A stretch of DNA of 64,000 bases from Methanogenium marinum (GTDB lineage: Archaea; Halobacteriota; Methanomicrobia; Methanomicrobiales; Methanomicrobiaceae): positions 905,276-969,275 of the forward strand of contig NZ_JAKELO010000002.1 of NCBI RefSeq assembly GCF_028912405.1, written 5' to 3'. Positions 8,842 to 16,617 of this stretch are shown here, piece after piece. The notes beneath the pieces are model-generated. The model saw nothing but the letters and a program-made list of their open reading frames with translations. It searched no databases and was not told the origin of the DNA. The position numbers and the translations under genes were made by a program. Each line of letters begins with the position of its first letter. The first letter of the stretch is position 1.

Positions 8842-9723
8842 ATGGAATTAAACGGCGTTTTTATCGAAGATGAGTATGCAGAGGCATTCCCAAACTGGGC
8901 ATGCCGTGTTATTATCACAGCAATCAATGAAAAATGGGCAGTAAACGCAGCAACAGAAGCAACCGGATTTGCTACATCAGCAATCGGATGCCCCTGTGAA
9001 GCAGGAATCGAGCGCATCCTCACCCCGGAAGAGACACCGGACGGACGCCCTGGCGTTGCTATCATGATCTTCACCGGCGGCAAGAAGAAGCTGAAAGAAC
9101 AGGTTGTCGAGCGCCTTGCAGAGTGTGTCCTTACCTCACCTACCGCAGCAGTCTTTGACGGCATGCCTGAAGCAGAGGAACGCATCGACGTCAAACTCCA
9201 CTTCTTCGGCGACAAGTTCGAACACAAGGTGGAAGTCGGCGGACGCAAGTGCTGGGCTATCCCCATCATGAACGGCGAGTACATCGGCGAGGAAGAGTTC
9301 GGCATTGTCAAAGGCATTGCAGGCGGCAACTTCTTTATCATGGGAGAGTCCGTTGAGGCAGCACTCGAGGCAGCAGAGAAGGCAGTTGACGCCATAAAGA
9401 CCTGCGCAGGCTCAATCACCTCATTCCCTGTTGTCGCATCCGGTTCAAAAGTCGGCTCAAAAGCTTACAAGTTCATGGTAGCAACAACGAACGAGAAATT
9501 CTGCCCAACCATCCGTGACCTGGTGGAAGACACCAAGGTCCCTGAGGGTGTTGCATGCATCTATGAGATTGTGATTGACGGCGTTGACGAAGATGCCATC
9601 AAAGCAGCCACCAAGGCTGGCGTTGAGGCAGCAGTCACCGTGCCCGGCATCAAACGTATCACCTCCGGAAACTTTGGCGGCACCCTTGGCCCGTACAAGT
9701 TCCAGCTCTCAGAAATTCTCTAA
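8842..9723 (+). CDS. ftr: Formylmethanofuran--tetrahydromethanopterin N-formyltransferase
   Basis: Ftr transfers the formyl group from formylmethanofuran to tetrahydromethanopterin, the second step of CO2 reduction to methane. The 293-residue product starts MELNGVFIEDEYAEAFPNW and continues with the typical Ftr segments ATSAIGCPCEAGIE and GGRKCWAIPIMNGEYIG; the C-terminus contains ITSGNFGGTLGPYKF. Length matches the family (about 297). It is acidic, as usual for these soluble enzymes. It has its own promoter and a poly-T terminator, so it is probably monocistronic although the coenzyme B genes follow on the same strand. Confidence 0.97.
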   Translation: MELNGVFIEDEYAEAFPNWACRVIITAINEKWAVNAATEATGFATSAIGCPCEAGIERILTPEETPDGRPGVAIMIFTGGKKKLKEQVVERLAECVLTSPTAAVFDGMPEAEERIDVKLHFFGDKFEHKVEVGGRKCWAIPIMNGEYIGEEEFGIVKGIAGGNFFIMGESVEAALEAAEKAVDAIKTCAGSITSFPVVASGSKVGSKAYKFMVATTNEKFCPTIRDLVEDTKVPEGVACIYEIVIDGVDEDAIKAATKAGVEAAVTVPGIKRITSGNFGGTLGPYKFQLSEIL

Positions 9724-9728
9724 ACCAC

Positions 9729-9736
9729 TTTTTTTT
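9729..9736 (+). terminator. Poly-T terminator after ftr
   Basis: A run of eight T residues five bases after the ftr stop codon, the usual form of intrinsic termination signal in archaea. Confidence 0.5.
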
Positions 9737-9754
9737 CCCGATTCACTGCGCATT

Positions 9755-9764
9755 GCTTAAATAC
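9755..9764 (+). promoter_or_regulatory. TATA box of the Mmp11-like/coenzyme B operon
   Basis: GCTTAAATAC matches the archaeal TATA consensus. Transcription would begin near 9787, leaving a short leader with the ribosome-binding sequence GGTGA at 9799-9803 before the ATG at 9813. From here to aksF at 18445 nearly all genes overlap, so this promoter may serve the whole set. Confidence 0.55.
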
Positions 9765-9812
9765 CTTTGTTGCCGATAATTCTGTTAACGAAAATTTCGG
9801 TGACAAACATAT

Positions 9813-10769
9813 ATGATAGTATACACACCTGACGAGATACAGAAACGGTTCGGGCGCCTCTTTTCCCAACGCCTGCTGGTAATGGTGGACGAAGATGCAG
9901 GACGGGCAGAAATTCTGGAAGAATGCCGATGTCGTGGCTCAATTGAATGGGACGTAATGAACCGGAAGCGTGCTGGTGGTGCAGTCACCGACATCACCGT
10001 CGAGGGAACATCGATGACCATGCAGGCAAAAATCGGTCATTATCCTGCACGTTTCGGCCCTGCAGATAAGGAACTTGGCGGCCAGGCACTCGAAGGTGTG
10101 GAGATACAGGGTGACGAGGTCGTCACATCATGGGCAGGCATCGCGGGCGCAGGCGTTGGTGTTGCAGCATGCCTCCCGCAGGCGCCCGGCGTCATACGCA
10201 CTGAATATGAATCTGAAGAAGACCTGAAGATTGGCGGAGCTCGCCTGAGCAGGTCAAGGATTTTCACTCCCCGCTATGAAAAGGTGACAATCGGTATCGA
10301 TGACACCGACACCAAAGAGGAAGGAGCCACCTGGGTGCTTGCAAGCCAGTGTGCTGAGGCATGCACAATAGAGGGAATTCACTATCTGAATATGCGCCTT
10401 ATCCAACTCAACCCAAAAGTCCCGAACAAGACGACCAACTGTGTGGGTTCAGCCCTGAATTTCGCGGTGCGTCCGGACAAAATTGATGAACTGCTGGATT
10501 ACGTGCGTGACTTTATTCAGGAGAATGCTGTAAGTGATGACACCGGCATTGCCGTATACCGCGGTATCGGTCTCCCGGAGGAGTCACCCTACATGAAGAA
10601 GGTAAAGACTGAGGTCTTAAACCAGCAGGAATGTGAGGCAGAGGCAAAACGGCTTGGCATTACCTATATCGACACCTGTGCCGGGAAGGGAAGAATCGGA
10701 GCACTCGGAGCGGTGCTCTGGGCAAATGAAGGAATCGAAGCGGCGGGGCTCTATGGAGAACATCTCTGA
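9813..10769 (+). CDS. Methanogenesis marker 11-like protein, copy A
   Basis: A 318-residue soluble protein with the signature IGIDDTDTKEEGATW near residue 160, a motif related to the nucleotide-binding DDTDS motif of the TiaS (tRNA-Ile2 agmatidine synthase) family. The region before it is glycine-rich (SWAGIAGAGVGVAA); after it come NKTTNCVGSALNF and a C-terminal GKGRIGALGAVLWA. Together these place it with the methanogen-specific Mmp11 group, whose function is not known. The next gene is a paralogue with the same order of motifs. Which of the two is the true Mmp11 orthologue cannot be decided by eye. A phosphotransfer or acyl-adenylation type of chemistry is suggested only by the DDTD motif. 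Confidence 0.7.
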   Translation: MIVYTPDEIQKRFGRLFSQRLLVMVDEDAGRAEILEECRCRGSIEWDVMNRKRAGGAVTDITVEGTSMTMQAKIGHYPARFGPADKELGGQALEGVEIQGDEVVTSWAGIAGAGVGVAACLPQAPGVIRTEYESEEDLKIGGARLSRSRIFTPRYEKVTIGIDDTDTKEEGATWVLASQCAEACTIEGIHYLNMRLIQLNPKVPNKTTNCVGSALNFAVRPDKIDELLDYVRDFIQENAVSDDTGIAVYRGIGLPEESPYMKKVKTEVLNQQECEAEAKRLGITYIDTCAGKGRIGALGAVLWANEGIEAAGLYGEHL

Positions 10770-11643
10770 TCCATATTCTATCCGATACCCGGAAATTTGC
10801 GCAGTCGCGGACATTGACGGCACGACAGTAGAACTCATCGAAGAGTTTGCCTGCACCGGTGGTGCGATGTGGGCCGGGCATAACTATCAGAAGAGTCCCC
10901 TTGTGCAGTCCGTCCGTGTGGTAGGGAACACCCAGCGATTCCTCCTCTCTGCAGGAGTTGAAGACCTCCCCCTTGAAGGGTCCTACTTCCCGGCAGGAAT
11001 TGCCGCAGTTGAGGTCACTGCGGATGAGATAGGCATAACCTACCGCGGCGTGGGCGGCGGCGGTGTGGGAGCCACCATCTGTCGTACAGAAGCAGCAGGT
11101 GTCATCCACTCAAAGAGTGACCCCTGCGGCGGGGGGCGTGAAGCGGGCGCCCAAATCTGGCTGCCCCGTCGCGAACGGGTTATCATCGGTGTGGACGACA
11201 CCGATACCCCGGAGGAGGGGGCAACATGGACACTGGCACATAACATCGCTGAGGCGGTGCAGACCCCGGAAACACGTTATATCTCCCACACTATTGTCCA
11301 GCTCTTTCCGGTTCCCTACCGGACCAAAAACTGCGTGGGTGTGGCATGTGAATTCGCCACTTCAGAACCGGAACAGCTGGTAACCGCATTTGAGGAACTG
11401 CTCCGGAAATATACCCTTTCAGATGAGACGGGCATGGCAGTATTCCGTGGTTTCTCCCCCAAACCTCTCACTGAATATGGATGGAAAGTGAAACGCGGTG
11501 AGGTAACACGCGACGACCTCAATGCAATCCGTAAGCATATCGAAATCCGCCTTGACGGGCGGGGCATCATCGGTGCTGCAGCGGCGATTCCGTTTGCTAC
11601 CCGGTATAATGAGGCACTGTCCATATGCAATGGGGAACCCTGA
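10753..11643 (+). CDS. Methanogenesis marker 11-like protein, copy B
   Basis: A 296-residue paralogue of the preceding gene. The chosen start is ATG 10753 (MENISDPYSIRYPEI), overlapping the upstream gene by 17 bases; a longer reading back to 10633 lies entirely inside copy A and is rejected. Shared landmarks are the glycine-rich YRGVGGGGVGATI, then IGVDDTDTPEEGATW, then RTKNCVGVACEF, SDETGMAVFRGF and GRGIIGAAAAI. Sequence between the landmarks has diverged strongly, so the duplication is old and both copies are probably functional. It belongs to the group annotated as methanogenesis marker protein 11; no biochemical role is established to my knowledge. Confidence 0.75.
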   Translation: MENISDPYSIRYPEICAVADIDGTTVELIEEFACTGGAMWAGHNYQKSPLVQSVRVVGNTQRFLLSAGVEDLPLEGSYFPAGIAAVEVTADEIGITYRGVGGGGVGATICRTEAAGVIHSKSDPCGGGREAGAQIWLPRRERVIIGVDDTDTPEEGATWTLAHNIAEAVQTPETRYISHTIVQLFPVPYRTKNCVGVACEFATSEPEQLVTAFEELLRKYTLSDETGMAVFRGFSPKPLTEYGWKVKRGEVTRDDLNAIRKHIEIRLDGRGIIGAAAAIPFATRYNEALSICNGEP

Positions 11644-12590
11644 AAGCCCTGATTCTCGCGCACGGAACGGTGCGCCTGAAAGGAACATACCGGTTTCATC
11701 CGGAACAGTCTACCGCAGGCCCGGGAGCAGGCGGCATGGGCTCCATCTTTTTTTCCACACCTGAAGGCCGTATCCGGCTTTCCATTGATGAACACTCACC
11801 TCTTTTGCTGACCGCAGATGCAGACAGCACCGCACATCTGACCGGACCAAAAATTGATGTCTATGGTACTATTGAAGAGGCGGTATATCACTGCCCCCGG
11901 CAGGCATTCATCACTCTTTCAGAGGGGTGTATCTTCTCCTGCCAGTACTGTGCAGTGCCCTCCCTTCCCAAACACATCAAAACGACAGAAGAGGTCACCA
12001 AAATGATCGCAGCGGTGGCAGATGAGATTGATGCCATATCACTCACCAGTGGGGTGATAGGGTCCGTTGAGGAGGATGAAGCCCGTGCCATAGCGATGGT
12101 GCAGGCAGTGGCAGAGTTCGGCATTCCGGTGGGTGTCTCCATCTATCCTGTGCCCGGAACCCCACAACGACTCAAAGACGCCGGTGCATGTGAAGTGAAG
12201 TTCAATATTGAAGCAGCAACCTCTGCCATCTTCCGGGAGATGTGCCCCGGTCTCGACTATGAGGGCACATGGACAATACTGGAAGATTCTGTATCCATAT
12301 TCAGCAGAAACCGTGTCTACTCCAATGTCATCCTCGGACTGGGAGAGACAGATGCCGAGATGAAAGCATGCATTCACCGCCTGACCGAAATAGGCGTAAT
12401 ACCTGTAATCCGGCCTCTAAACCCCTCACCCGGCCTGCCAGAACTCACACGTCCATCAGCAGAACGTATTCTCCAGATGGCAGAATTTGCCCGGGAAGAA
12501 CTGGATAACGCGGGCCTTGACCCTACACAGGCAAAGACCATGTGCACCCTTTGTGGCGGATGTGATCTCGTTGCCGGGAGGGATGTATGA
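11625..12590 (+). CDS. Radical SAM protein in the coenzyme B operon
   Basis: A 321-residue radical S-adenosylmethionine enzyme. The cluster-binding motif is CIFSCQYC (CxxxCxxC) around residue 105, followed by a TIM-barrel-like pattern (SLTSGVIGSVEEDEA, VKFNIEAAT, NVILGLGETDAEM) resembling biotin synthase-type members. The last 20 residues hold three more cysteines (CTLCGGCDL), which could bind a second iron-sulfur cluster, as in sulfur-inserting or methylthiolating enzymes. ATG 11625 has GAGG ten bases upstream and overlaps the previous gene by 19 bases; the 3' end overlaps the next gene by 4. Substrate unknown. It is shorter than the McrA arginine methylase Mmp10, so that identity is less likely. 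Confidence 0.85.
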   Translation: MQWGTLKALILAHGTVRLKGTYRFHPEQSTAGPGAGGMGSIFFSTPEGRIRLSIDEHSPLLLTADADSTAHLTGPKIDVYGTIEEAVYHCPRQAFITLSEGCIFSCQYCAVPSLPKHIKTTEEVTKMIAAVADEIDAISLTSGVIGSVEEDEARAIAMVQAVAEFGIPVGVSIYPVPGTPQRLKDAGACEVKFNIEAATSAIFREMCPGLDYEGTWTILEDSVSIFSRNRVYSNVILGLGETDAEMKACIHRLTEIGVIPVIRPLNPSPGLPELTRPSAERILQMAEFAREELDNAGLDPTQAKTMCTLCGGCDLVAGRDV

Positions 12591-13825
12591 GCCCGGTCAT
12601 GCACAACGGTGATCCCCTGAAAACAGGTGAAGCATGCCTTGCTGCAGCACTCCGGGTTGCAGCGGACCGGTTTTATACCGTACCTGGATACCCTGTGACT
12701 TCCCTTGGAGAGAGATGCAGGGCGGTCTGCACCGTAAACGAGAAAGTGGCACTCGAGTATGCACTCGGCGATGCAGTCTCCGGGAGGCGGGCCTGCGTCA
12801 TCCTGAAAAACGTTGGACTGAACGCTTGTATGGACCCCCTGATGAATGCCGCGGTGCAGGGACTTGCCGGAGGACTTGTCATCGTCGTCGGGGATGATAC
12901 CGAAGTCAGGGGATCCCAAAATGCACAGGACTCGCGATGTATCGGAAGGGTTGCTGAGATGCCGGTATTCGCCCCGGGGGCAGATGAACTTGCCACTGTT
13001 ACAGAGACAGCATTTCAGGCCTCAGAACGCTTTTCACGCATTGCAATGGTGCGGGTAACGCCGGCAGTCCTTTCAGCAGAGACTCCCGGCGCCCCCTCTG
13101 CACGGGATCAGCAAAAAGGAACCATCGCAGACCCGTTACTGACCATGCGGGGCCGAACAGAGGCAGCAGAGATACAACGCAGAGAAATGGTGCAGTGGGC
13201 ACAGAAAAAGACTGTTCCGGCCCTTGTCTACCCCCCACACAAAGGGCATGTACCTTCCTGTTCAACAGTCTCGCCCCCAACAGACGAAGACACAAAAAAA
13301 GGGACAGGAATGGCATGGGCACCGGAGACGATGCAGTCACGTGGATTTGCCCGCACGTTCTGCAGGGGATGTCCATACCTCCCCCTTCTGCAGGTGATGC
13401 AGGAGCTGGGACTCCATCCCATCCTGGACATCGGTTGCGGACTCCTCGCTAAAAACCTCCCATGGAAAGTGGGCACTGCCGGTTATGGGCTGGGATCGGC
13501 CCCTGCGGTGGCAGCCACCAGCACCGGGGTAGCGCTGATGGGTGACTATGCTCTGATGCACTCGGGGCTGAGTGCCCTTGCAGACATCCATGAGAAGGGA
13601 CTGCCTGTTCTGGTCGTAATTGTGGAAAACGGCGTCCTTGGAATGACCGGAAAACAGGCGGCACCGGATATTCTGCCTTACATAGAATGGGCATCACCAG
13701 TGATTGCAGATTCCGCCGACACTGATGCCATCCGCTTTGCACTGGTGCCGGAAGACCGGCTGAAATGTGTGATCATCAGGGGCCCCTGCCCCGAGGGAGA
13801 AGACCATGAAACCGTGGAATGTTGA
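12587..13825 (+). CDS. IorA-like thiamine diphosphate enzyme lacking ferredoxin domain
   Basis: A 412-residue thiamine diphosphate protein related to the alpha subunit of indolepyruvate ferredoxin oxidoreductase. The PYR domain (about residues 12-170) has the catalytic glutamate in VNEKVALEYALG (Glu52) and segments KNVGLNACMDPLMNA and SQNAQDSR typical of IorA. The PP domain (about 250-400) has CRGCPYLPLL, DIGCGLL and the ThDP/Mg motif from GDYALMHSG (residue 319) to Asn348, then GMTGKQ. The C-terminal two-cluster ferredoxin domain of IorA (about 600 residues in full) is absent and no iorB lies next to it, so a non-oxidative decarboxylase is plausible. Lying 4 bases into the previous gene and 20 bases over aksA, it is a candidate for the 2-oxosuberate decarboxylase of coenzyme B synthesis; this is inference. 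Confidence 0.85.
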   Translation: MSPVMHNGDPLKTGEACLAAALRVAADRFYTVPGYPVTSLGERCRAVCTVNEKVALEYALGDAVSGRRACVILKNVGLNACMDPLMNAAVQGLAGGLVIVVGDDTEVRGSQNAQDSRCIGRVAEMPVFAPGADELATVTETAFQASERFSRIAMVRVTPAVLSAETPGAPSARDQQKGTIADPLLTMRGRTEAAEIQRREMVQWAQKKTVPALVYPPHKGHVPSCSTVSPPTDEDTKKGTGMAWAPETMQSRGFARTFCRGCPYLPLLQVMQELGLHPILDIGCGLLAKNLPWKVGTAGYGLGSAPAVAATSTGVALMGDYALMHSGLSALADIHEKGLPVLVVIVENGVLGMTGKQAAPDILPYIEWASPVIADSADTDAIRFALVPEDRLKCVIIRGPCPEGEDHETVEC

Positions 13826-14939
13826 AATTTGTGACGTGACACTCCGTGACGGTGAACAGACACCCGGTGTGTCATTCACCTGTGAAGAGAAGATGGCAAT
13901 TGCCTCACTTCTGGATGAAACCGGAGTAGAGGTTATTGAGGCCGGATTTCCGGTAGTATCAAAGAACGAATACAAGTGCGTCCGGGAGATCTGCAGAATG
14001 GGTCTTGACGCCCAAATCTGCTGTCTGGCACGCGCCACACAGGGCGATATTGACGCAGCCATCGGCTGTGAAGTGGATCTCGTGAGCATCTTCATCGCCA
14101 CCTCTGACCTACATATGCGGATCAAATACCGGTGCTCTTCGGATGAGATGCTGGAGAGGGCTCTCAAAATGGTTGACTATGCCCATGACCACGGGATTCG
14201 TGTCCGATTCGCAGCAGAGGATGCATCCCGCACTGACCCCTCCTTTCTGCAGAAGATGTATGCAGCAGGGGCAGATCATGGTGCGGAATACTCAGGTTTT
14301 GCTGATACACTCGGGTACCTGACGCCAGTTGAAATGATGCAGTTTATGAAAGAAACAGGCAGTAAGGTTTCGAACAAGCTCGCAATTCACTGCCACAACG
14401 ACCTCGGGTGTGCCACTGCAAACACCATCACTGCAGCAGAATGCGGAGCGTTTCAGCTCCACACCACAGTGAACGGCATCGGCGAACGGACCGGAAACGC
14501 CCGCCTCGAAGAGGTGCTCGTCCTCCTGCGGCTGAAAGGCGATGTGGACCGCTATGACCTCACCCGTCTTCCCGAACTCTCAGCACAGGTTGAGAAGTGC
14601 AGCGGCATTGCAATGATGGACACCAAACCGGTGGTCGGAAAGAATGCCTTCTCCCATGAAAGCGGCATCCATATTGCAGCAATGCTCGACGACCCCGATA
14701 CCTATGAATATCTCCATCCGGAGATGGTTGGGAGAGAGCGCCGGTATATCCTCGGGAAACATACCGGGAGAAAGGCAATCGAACACGTGATAGCCTCGAA
14801 GGGATGCACGCTCTCACCCGACCAGGTACACTGGGTGCTCTGCCGGGTCAAGCAGATCTCTGAAGGGAAATGCAATGTGACAGACGAGGTCCTCATGAAC
14901 CTCCTGCGTGAGGCACGGGATCAGGGTGAGGAGGCATGA
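13806..14939 (+). CDS. aksA: Homocitrate synthase family protein AksA
   Basis: AksA condenses 2-oxoglutarate, 2-oxoadipate and 2-oxopimelate with acetyl-CoA, starting each round of chain elongation toward 2-oxosuberate, the precursor of the coenzyme B side chain. The 377-residue protein has the HMGL-like barrel start DVTLRDGEQTPGVSF with the metal-binding Asp, the HCHNDLG metal motif, NGIGERTGNA, and AFSHESGIHI. These are shared by isopropylmalate and citramalate synthases, but the protein is shorter than the 500-residue LeuA because the regulatory domain is missing, and the flanking homoaconitase-type genes favour AksA. It overlaps both neighbours. Confidence 0.9.
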   Translation: MKPWNVEICDVTLRDGEQTPGVSFTCEEKMAIASLLDETGVEVIEAGFPVVSKNEYKCVREICRMGLDAQICCLARATQGDIDAAIGCEVDLVSIFIATSDLHMRIKYRCSSDEMLERALKMVDYAHDHGIRVRFAAEDASRTDPSFLQKMYAAGADHGAEYSGFADTLGYLTPVEMMQFMKETGSKVSNKLAIHCHNDLGCATANTITAAECGAFQLHTTVNGIGERTGNARLEEVLVLLRLKGDVDRYDLTRLPELSAQVEKCSGIAMMDTKPVVGKNAFSHESGIHIAAMLDDPDTYEYLHPEMVGRERRYILGKHTGRKAIEHVIASKGCTLSPDQVHWVLCRVKQISEGKCNVTDEVLMNLLREARDQGEEA

Positions 14940-16150
14940 GCACCCTCTCCGAACGCATCCTCGGCGGCCCCGCGGGCAGCTACGTGGATCGTGAAGTGGA
15001 CCGGGCCTTTGCCCACGACGGCACCGGTGTCCTTGCAATGGAGGCATACCGGCAGATGGGCAATCCAAAACCAGCCCGTCCGGAGACGGTCTCCATCATC
15101 TATGACCATATTTCACCAGCGAACACCTCACATACAGCAACGCTCCAGAAGGAACTACGGGAATTTTCCGCTGCTGCAGGATTCACTCTTACCGATGTCG
15201 GCGGCGGCATCTGCCACCAACTGATGAGCGAGGGACGGGTGTTGCCCGGCGAAGTGGTCGTGGGGGCGGACTCCCATTCCTGTACGACAGGAGCATTTGG
15301 TGCCTTCTCCACCGGCGTCGGAGCAACTGATATGGCAGCCATCTGGGCAGAGGGGAGCACCTGGTTCCGCGTCCCCGAGACAATTCATATCGAACTTACC
15401 AGCCGTCTGCCCGCGTGGTGTGAGGCAAAAGACATCGTCCTTTCCGTCACCGGCAAAATCGGTATGGACGGCGGCACCTACCGTGCACTGGAATACACTG
15501 GGGACGGGGCCTCCACACTCTCGATGGCCGGCCGCCTCACCCTCTGCAACATGGCAGTGGAATGCGGTGCAAAGACAGGCCTCTTCTATGCGGATAAAAC
15601 AACACAGAAGTATCTCGCCCAGTACGGCCACACCATCAAACAACAGGAAGTGGAAGATGCCACATACTGCCGTGAACTCTCTGTTGACCTCTCAGACATG
15701 GAACCCATCCTCTCAGTCCCACACCGGGTAGATACTGTAGCACCGGTGACCGATTATGCAGGTACACTGCTTGATCAGGTCTTTGTTGGCACCTGCACCA
15801 ACGGCCGCTATGAAGATTTGGAACGTTTTGCCCGTATAGTCCGTGGAAAACAGGTAGCATGCCGCACCATCGTGGTACCGGCGTCCCGTGCCATCATGCA
15901 AAAAGCGGCAGAGACCGGCATCCTTGCAGACATTATCGCTGCCGGATGCATGGTCGGCCCACCAGGATGCGGCCCCTGCCTCGGGATGCACATGGGTGTC
16001 CTCGGGGAAGGAGAAACCGCCCTCTCGACTGCCAACCGGAACTTCAAAAACCGGATGGGCGTCGGGGCAGAGTATTACCTTGGATCGGTAGCGACTGCTG
16101 CGGCGAGTGCACTGAAAGGCGTAATCACCTCACCGGAGGGTGCTCTATGA
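14936..16150 (+). CDS. aksD: Homoaconitase large subunit AksD
   Basis: AksD is the [4Fe-4S] large subunit of methanogen homoaconitase, which isomerises homocitrate and its longer homologues. The 404-residue product shows the aconitase family features: HQLMSEGRVLPGEVVVGADSH with the conserved HQ and [14 protein letters not shown] containing the first cluster cysteine, and GPPGCGPCLGMHMG containing the other two. It overlaps aksA by 4 bases and aksE by 4. A paralogue, leuC, lies at 45837; operon context separates the two. Confidence 0.92.
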   Translation: MSTLSERILGGPAGSYVDREVDRAFAHDGTGVLAMEAYRQMGNPKPARPETVSIIYDHISPANTSHTATLQKELREFSAAAGFTLTDVGGGICHQLMSEGRVLPGEVVVGADSHSCTTGAFGAFSTGVGATDMAAIWAEGSTWFRVPETIHIELTSRLPAWCEAKDIVLSVTGKIGMDGGTYRALEYTGDGASTLSMAGRLTLCNMAVECGAKTGLFYADKTTQKYLAQYGHTIKQQEVEDATYCRELSVDLSDMEPILSVPHRVDTVAPVTDYAGTLLDQVFVGTCTNGRYEDLERFARIVRGKQVACRTIVVPASRAIMQKAAETGILADIIAAGCMVGPPGCGPCLGMHMGVLGEGETALSTANRNFKNRMGVGAEYYLGSVATAAASALKGVITSPEGAL

Positions 16151-16617
16151 CCCTCTCAGGTCCTGCCGTCTGCATAGGAAAAGACATCGACACCGACCTT
16201 GTGATCGCCGGGCGGTACCTCCGGACGAAAGACACATCGGTCTGGGCCGAACATGTTTTCGAAGACCTCGACCCGACACTTGCCCCCCGGCTGAAAGGGG
16301 CCATCATCGTGGCAGGCAATAATATGGGCTGTGGGTCATCCCGTGAACAGGCACCGGTCGCCATACGGGAGGCAGGTGCTATTGCAGTCATCGCCCCCTC
16401 ATTTGCCCGGATCTTCTTTAGGAATGCAATCAATGTCGGTTTGCCGGTCATCGAATGTGACGGTGTCACCTGCAAAGACGGCAGCACCGTCACCATATCA
16501 CTAGAGGAAGGCTGGGTGGAGGCAGACGGCATGCGCCACCCAATCCGCCCCCTTTCAGACCGGATGCAGGAAATTCTTGCTGCAGGCGGACTCGTTCCAT
16601 ACTGGAGGAACCGATGA
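16147..16617 (+). CDS. aksE: Homoaconitase small subunit AksE
   Basis: The swivelling small subunit of homoaconitase. ATG 16147 overlaps the aksD stop (ATGA) and gives 156 residues; an in-frame extension back to 15859 lies inside aksD and is rejected. The GCGSSREQAP substrate-binding loop and FARIFFRNAINVGLPV are present. The specificity loop reads YLRT with Arg at residue 26 and Thr at 27. In the Methanocaldococcus homoaconitase this loop is known to select long dicarboxylates; the second copy in this window (leuD, 47092) has YLTI instead. This supports assigning this pair to coenzyme B synthesis. Confidence 0.93.
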   Translation: MTLSGPAVCIGKDIDTDLVIAGRYLRTKDTSVWAEHVFEDLDPTLAPRLKGAIIVAGNNMGCGSSREQAPVAIREAGAIAVIAPSFARIFFRNAINVGLPVIECDGVTCKDGSTVTISLEEGWVEADGMRHPIRPLSDRMQEILAAGGLVPYWRNR

